Of a stretch of 64,000 nucleotides of DNA, positions 60,185-64,000 are shown piece by piece. Position 1 is the stretch's first letter, and each line of letters begins with the position of its first letter. The notes beneath the pieces are model-generated. The model worked only from the letters and a program-made list of their open reading frames with translations. It was not told the origin of the DNA and did no database searches. Made by a program: the position numbers and the translations under genes. The stretch comes from GCA-016699835 sp964543905 (GTDB lineage Bacteria > Planctomycetota > Phycisphaerae > Phycisphaerales > UBA1924): NCBI GenBank assembly GCA_964543905.1, contig CAZIZO010000016.1, positions 1 to 64,000 of the forward strand, written 5' to 3'.

Positions 60185-60347
60185 CTCGCAACTCCAGGAT
60201 CTTCTCGCGAACCTCTTGGGCGGCGTTCTTGATGTCCTGCATCGTTTGGCGGGCGCGCGTCCCGGCGGCCTTGTTGCCGCCTTCGGCCTTGAGGATGTCA
60301 TCCTCCGCCTCCGCCACCAACTTCTTCAAGCGATCAAAGGCTTCCAC
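60165..60347 (-). CDS. Histone H1-like protein of the Hc1 family
   Basis: A 60-residue protein. The start is GTG at 60347, because AAAGGG lies seven bases upstream and the product then starts MEAFDRLKKLVAEAEDDIL, the usual Hc1 N-terminus. The conserved core is KAEGGNKAAGTRARQTMQ, the GNKAAGTR motif of planctomycete Hc1 proteins, then DIKNAAQEVREKILELRDA. A longer frame begins at GTG 60392 but lacks family likeness. Hc1 proteins are chlamydial-type histone H1 analogues; planctomycete members lack the long Lys/Ala tail. It overlaps the FabZ-like start by 20 bases. Confidence 0.85.
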   Translation of the reverse strand: MEAFDRLKKLVAEAEDDILKAEGGNKAAGTRARQTMQDIKNAAQEVREKILELRDAGKSA

Positions 60348-60468
60348 GGTAACCCTTTCCGCGCGACTGCTGATCGCGCCTACCCCCGCCACGAATCCAC
60401 CACAGTATCCGCACCCTCCGGTCGGGTCCGATCATCGATTGTTGCACCCGCCCCAATCCCGGGCAATC

Positions 60469-61476
60469 TCATCGACCAACCTGGGGTAAGACCCGGTCCA
60501 GGGTCTCCAACGCGGCGTGGAGGTACTTCGGATTTCCCTCGCGCTCGATCAGCGCCGGCGCTGCCGCCGCGGTGAGCACCCGACGCACGTTCGCCAGTTC
60601 GGCGTAGTTGTCCGACGCCGGCATGCCCCGCTCGCGTCGGATCCTGGCCATCTCCGTGACGGGCTTGATCCCGTAGAGCAGTTCGCTGTGTCCCCAGAAC
60701 TGGCGCTCCAGGTACAACGCGTCTTCGACCCAGTGACCCGGATGCACCAGCGCCAGATCGATTAGGACGCACGTCTGCCCCCCATCGCTCCGCACACGGC
60801 GCATCGCGTTCCCGGCGTGCAGATCGCCATGGCACCAACTGGTCATCGACCGGGCGTTCCAGTGATTGATGAGCCAATCCAGAACTTTGCCGGCCTTCTT
60901 CACGGATTCCAGCCAGTGCTTCGCCTCGGGCAAGGGGCTGAGGCGGGCCGTTTCCTTGGATTTTTCAAACAGGTGCGCCCAATCGACCGCCTTGGGCCGC
61001 CCTTCGACCGGCGTCAGCGCCGCCGAACGTGCCTGGAAATCCACCGCCGCTTCCATCAACTCGTGGATACACCCCGGCTTGAGGTCCTTCGCCAAGGGCT
61101 CGCCGGGCAATCGCTCCATGACAATCCAGGCGAGGTCGTATCCGCCCAACTCGTGCCCGTCCGCGAGGACGCGGGGCGTGGGGCGTCGCTCGCACTCGGG
61201 CAGATTCCACGACGACCGATCGACGCGTCCCAGGCCCGTGGTCCAGCGATGCTCGACGTAGCCCACGGGCAACTTGACCACGACCTCGCGAAGCGCCCCG
61301 TCTTCATCGCGCCAGGTCGAGAATCCGGTCGCGGCGCCGCCGCGCTGCCAGCGGCTGGCGAACCACTCGATCGGCCCAAGGCGATCCTCGCACGCATGCC
61401 GAAGCACAGGCTCCAGCGCCACCGCCAGCGCGTGCGAGTCCTGCGTTGGTACTGCTCGTTGTGCCACGTCTCCCAT
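60469..61476 (-). CDS. Aminoglycoside phosphotransferase-like (APH) kinase
   Basis: A 335-residue small-molecule kinase-like protein. The N-lobe has VVVKLPVG, the C-lobe has the Brenner motif CHGDLHAGNAM with catalytic Asp, and the metal-binding Asp is in VLIDLALVHPGHW. The length is typical of the APH/choline kinase superfamily. The substrate is unknown; there is no reason to call it antibiotic resistance. It is 12 bp from the start of the rsmA stop region on the same strand, with the gene order rsmA then this gene. Confidence 0.83.
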   Translation of the reverse strand: MGDVAQRAVPTQDSHALAVALEPVLRHACEDRLGPIEWFASRWQRGGAATGFSTWRDEDGALREVVVKLPVGYVEHRWTTGLGRVDRSSWNLPECERRPTPRVLADGHELGGYDLAWIVMERLPGEPLAKDLKPGCIHELMEAAVDFQARSAALTPVEGRPKAVDWAHLFEKSKETARLSPLPEAKHWLESVKKAGKVLDWLINHWNARSMTSWCHGDLHAGNAMRRVRSDGGQTCVLIDLALVHPGHWVEDALYLERQFWGHSELLYGIKPVTEMARIRRERGMPASDNYAELANVRRVLTAAAAPALIEREGNPKYLHAALETLDRVLPQVGR

Positions 61477-61488
61477 CGCTGACCAAAG

Positions 61489-62316
61489 TTACGCACCCGT
61501 CGCCATCAAATCGACGAACTGGGCGGGCGAGAGTTGTTCCGCCCGCATTTCGGGCCCGATTCCGGTCGGCCAGACCCGTTCACGCCCGATTATCGCCCCC
61601 AACTGCTTCCTCCTCTTCTCGAAGACGCGTTGCGCAAAGTCGAACAGACGCCGGGGCTCCCGCGTGAGGGGGTCCTCGCGACGCTCGAGCGCCACCATCG
61701 CGCTGTGCACGTCCGGTCGAGGCCAGAAGCACTCGGGCGGAAGGTTGGCCACCACCTCCACCCGCGCGACCGCCTGCGCCAAGACCGCCAGCGGTCCGTA
61801 GTCCTTGCTCCCTGGCTCCGCCCGAAGTCGATCCGCGACTTCGCGCTGGATCGTGACATACAGCCCCACGCACTCGGGGTGGTCTGCGAGCAGGATGGTC
61901 ATGATGGGCGTGCCGGCGGCATAGGGCAGGTTTGACACGAGTTTGAAGTCGCGCCCGCCCCGCCTTGCCGCAACCGTCGTCCTGATCGCCTCGCTCATCG
62001 TGCGTTTACCGTTCAGTGCATCGCCCTCGACGAGGGTGAACCGGTCGCCCCACGGCGCGAATCGATCCCGCAGAAGTTCGCAGAGTCCGCGGTCCACTTC
62101 CGCCGCCACCACCGTCACCCCGCGAGCGAGCAACTCCTCCGTGAGGGTCCCGGTGCCCGGCCCCACCTCGAGCACCACATCGCCTTGGGCCACCCGCGCC
62201 GCGTCCACGAGTTTCTTGATGAGGTTGTGGTCCAGCAGAAAGTTCTGCCCGAACTGCTTGCGCGGCGAAAGCCCGCGGGCTTCGAGCAGGGCACGGATTT
62301 CGGTGAGTTTCTGCAT
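61489..62316 (-). CDS. rsmA: 16S rRNA (adenine 1518/1519-N6)-dimethyltransferase RsmA (KsgA)
   Basis: RsmA dimethylates two adenines in the 3' end of 16S rRNA during 30S maturation. The start is the ATG at 62316 (MQKLTEIRALLEARGLS); a GTG at 62331 would overlap the upstream gene's end. The 275-residue product has KQFGQNFLLDHNLIKKLV, the AdoMet motif VLEVGPGTGTLTEELLARG, AAEVDRGLCELL, and the catalytic motif NLPY in KLVSNLPYAAGTPI. The C-terminal RsmA helices include FAQRVFEKRRKQLGAIIG. It sits 8 bp after the HAD phosphatase stop and 12 bp before the APH-like gene. Confidence 0.96.
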   Translation of the reverse strand: MQKLTEIRALLEARGLSPRKQFGQNFLLDHNLIKKLVDAARVAQGDVVLEVGPGTGTLTEELLARGVTVVAAEVDRGLCELLRDRFAPWGDRFTLVEGDALNGKRTMSEAIRTTVAARRGGRDFKLVSNLPYAAGTPIMTILLADHPECVGLYVTIQREVADRLRAEPGSKDYGPLAVLAQAVARVEVVANLPPECFWPRPDVHSAMVALERREDPLTREPRRLFDFAQRVFEKRRKQLGAIIGRERVWPTGIGPEMRAEQLSPAQFVDLMATGA

Positions 62317-62324
62317 GTCCCGCC

Positions 62325-63218
62325 TCACCACGCGCCCGACAGGATGTGCTCGATCGCGTACGCCACCCCGTCGTCGGCGTTGCTCCGGGTCTCGCGCTTT
62401 GCCGCCGCCTTCACTTTCGAAACCGCGTTGCCCATGGCGACCCCGAGCCCAGCGCCCTCGATCATCGTCAGATCGTTGATCTCATCCCCTACCGCCGCGA
62501 TGCGCGTCGGATCCACGCCCAACTTGCCCGCCAAGACCTGCAACGCGCTCCACTTGTTTCCCCGTGGGTCAAAGAGTTCGAGCACGTGCAACGTCTGTCC
62601 GTCGGCCGTCTTCGAAGCGTGCTCCGGCGCGACCACCGCGGGGAAGTGGTGCACGATCGCCCGCCCCTCGGCAAACTCATGCAGGTCCTTCGAGATTCGC
62701 GCCATCGTCCCCGAGAGGCCGCACGCCCCCACGCGGACCGTGTGCTCCGGGTGCTCATCGTCGTCGAGCGAAGAGACGCGTCGGACCTTGACATCCATCG
62801 ACCGGAACCACCACTCGGTGACCGGGTCCAGCGGCAGGCCCCGCTCGCCCGTCACAACCAAGTAGTCATAACCGGCCTCCAGTGGATCCTTCAACACCAG
62901 CGCGGGATGCTCGTGTTCCAGGAGGGTTGCCACCGCTGAACGCACCAGGGTGTGCGAGACGCTAAAGCGATGCTGCGTCCGTCGCGTCACCGGACAAGCG
63001 GTGATCGCTCCGCCCGCGACGATCACCGGGTCCACCTGCCCGATGGCCGCCAGCGCGTGCGCACATTCGACGAGACCGCGCCCGGTGCAGATCGTGACCA
63101 CCAGACCCGCCTCGCGTGCGGCCCGCACCGCGCGCACGTTCGCGTCGCTGATTCTTCCGGCCGGATCAAACAGCGTGCCATCGAGGTCGAGGGCGAGGAG
63201 TTGGTACCGCACGGGCAT
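62325..63218 (-). CDS. Cof-type HAD hydrolase (haloacid dehalogenase superfamily)
   Basis: A 297-residue HAD phosphatase. The start is the ATG at 63218 (MPVRYQLLALDLDGTLFDPAG). Motif I is LDLDGTL with the nucleophile Asp. Motif II is VTICTGRGLVE, and motif IV is AVGDEINDLTMIEGAGLGVAMGNA, the Cof subclass form. The C2-type cap lies in between. Substrates of Cof-type enzymes are usually sugar phosphates or nucleotides such as FMN. It is divergent from the secreted gene at 63535 and is followed by rsmA 8 bp downstream on the same strand. Confidence 0.92.
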   Translation of the reverse strand: MPVRYQLLALDLDGTLFDPAGRISDANVRAVRAAREAGLVVTICTGRGLVECAHALAAIGQVDPVIVAGGAITACPVTRRTQHRFSVSHTLVRSAVATLLEHEHPALVLKDPLEAGYDYLVVTGERGLPLDPVTEWWFRSMDVKVRRVSSLDDDEHPEHTVRVGACGLSGTMARISKDLHEFAEGRAIVHHFPAVVAPEHASKTADGQTLHVLELFDPRGNKWSALQVLAGKLGVDPTRIAAVGDEINDLTMIEGAGLGVAMGNAVSKVKAAAKRETRSNADDGVAYAIEHILSGAW

Positions 63219-63534
63219 GTCCCGAGGGTAGCGGACCGGGCACGCGAACAGGGCGACCCGCCCGTGGACGCCGCGCTCAACCAAAGTCGTGGCAAGTTTT
63301 TACGTCCACGAAAACTCGCTCGACCACCTTCTCTCCCGAGACGTCCCATCGCCCTCCCCCGAGCGATGATGCAAAAAAAGACCAAACGATTCATCAGAGG
63401 ATTTTGTGCTTCTGACGGGGCTTGATCGCACGCGCGGTGTGGTATGTTGGAGTCACGCGTTCCGCTCGGGCGCGGGAGCCGGTCGGCAACGTGTCGTCGG
63501 CTCGGGGTAAGCACACATTCGAGAGGAGTGTCTT
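63219..63534. other. Intergenic region between the HAD hydrolase and a secreted protein gene
   Basis: About 316 bases without a gene. It holds an A-rich stretch (AAAAAAAG at about 63373-63380). A weak promoter-like pair TTGATC (63422-63427) and TATGTT (63443-63448) is spaced by 15 bases, shorter than ideal. A GAGGAG ribosome site precedes the ATG at 63535. Confidence 0.4.
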
Positions 63535-64000
63535 ATGAAGATGGGCCGTGTCTTGGCGCTCGCCATGCTGGCGGGTGCGGGTTTGTCCACGTTTGCGTTC
63601 GCGCAGACCGACGCATCACGCGAAGGCTTCCGTCTCGTCAAGCATCCACCGGTGCACCCGACGGGCTTCCCGGGCAACCCGTACGCCGATCGCGCCGTCG
63701 GCGCCGTCTATGACAGTTACGCCAACTGCGGGAACAACTATGCCTTCCTGGGCGGCGGCGCGGGCAACAAGCGCATTCTCGATGACGTCAGTTTCGCCCC
63801 AGGCCCCTGGGCCACGCCCCAGACCAAACTCATCACCCGGATGGTCGCCGGCATGGGCACCACCGCGGGCGGGAACTTCGACGCCCACTTCATCTTCTGG
63901 AATGCCGCCGACTTCAACTACGCCGGATTCACGGGGGATGGCACCTCGATGGTGAACCAGAGCGGCACGCCGATCGCTGTCCTTCCGCCCGTCACATTTG
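63535..64000 (+). CDS. Secreted protein, N-terminal part (runs off the window)
   Basis: An open frame from the ATG at 63535 continues to the last base. A signal peptide MKMGRVLALAMLAGAGLSTF ends in AFAQ. The mature part seen (about 130 residues) is a beta-rich, Gly-rich sequence: NPYADRAVGAVYDSYANCG, ILDDVSFAPGPWATPQTKL and the aromatic FDAHFIFWNAADFNYAGF. It resembles the jelly-roll-like secreted proteins common in Phycisphaerae, in which a C-terminal sorting signal may follow outside the window. The start is supported by GAGGAG upstream. Function unknown. Confidence 0.7.
   Translation, partial: MKMGRVLALAMLAGAGLSTFAFAQTDASREGFRLVKHPPVHPTGFPGNPYADRAVGAVYDSYANCGNNYAFLGGGAGNKRILDDVSFAPGPWATPQTKLITRMVAGMGTTAGGNFDAHFIFWNAADFNYAGFTGDGTSMVNQSGTPIAVLPPVTF

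Noticed and set aside
60469..61476. Antibiotic resistance gene (aminoglycoside kinase)
   Set aside because: The APH fold is shared by many metabolic kinases and nothing in the context supports resistance.

Overview
This 64 kb window is GC-rich chromosomal DNA from a planctomycete, most likely class Phycisphaerae. The lineage call rests on gene content: a PVC-type membrane cytochrome with propeller, HEAT repeats and a CxxCH site (1674-5003); a tandem DUF1080 protein; an ECF sigma factor beside a Ser/Thr kinase with repeats; a secreted protein ending in a dockerin-like module that closes on Gly-Cys (38673-41615); and a 60-residue Hc1-type histone H1-like protein (60165-60347). No insertion sequence, prophage, integrase or CRISPR array was seen. 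It reads as core chromosome with lineage-specific genes.

Layout. 0-12 kb: a divergent Pro-rich secreted protein, infA, an ECF sigma factor, the PVC cytochrome, a two-gene minus unit led by a beta-lactamase-fold protein lacking key catalytic residues, a ketosynthase lacking both catalytic histidines, a GxxExxY protein, a family-4-like uracil-DNA glycosylase and an APC permease. 11.9-23.3 kb: a PilZ-DnaJ fusion, a small conserved protein, an inositol-phosphatase-family enzyme, then a long plus-strand cluster of sensor kinase, STAS protein, MshEN-GspE/PilB ATPase, GspF, PilM-, PilN- and PilO-like proteins, an anchored protein and a GspG pseudopilin, closed by a terminator. The ATPase-to-PilO genes are joined by ATGA overlaps. 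No secretin or prepilin peptidase is present here.

23.3-38.6 kb: a zinc-ribbon ORF, an alkaline-phosphatase-fold hydrolase, a PhoB-type regulator divergent from an OprP/OprO-type phosphate porin with a long structured 5' leader, a CorC-type membrane protein, DUF1080, YceI, a membrane protein, SmpB, tryptophan 2,3-dioxygenase, a small lipoprotein, a TIM-barrel isomerase, an MBL hydrolase, a globin and AspRS. 38.6-46.1 kb: a minus-strand unit of ECF sigma factor, Ser/Thr kinase, secreted protein and large Gly-rich triple-repeat protein.

46.4-64 kb: PhzF, a dicarboxylate symporter, an SDR with a terminator-like leader hairpin, an RluB-type pseudouridine synthase, YihY, a lone NuoB, PsuG, tRNA-Asp(GUC), a coiled-coil membrane protein pair, a HEAT lipoprotein next to apolipoprotein N-acyltransferase, ManA, a FabZ-like dehydratase overlapping the Hc1 gene, an APH-like kinase, RsmA, a Cof-type HAD phosphatase, and the start of a secreted protein cut by the window end.

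The most interesting items are the PilZ-DnaJ fusion and MshEN ATPase (two likely cyclic-di-GMP readers about 5 kb apart), the sigma-kinase-repeat-protein unit, the two apparent pseudoenzymes, and the structured porin leader. All functions are read from sequence features by eye; no database search was run.
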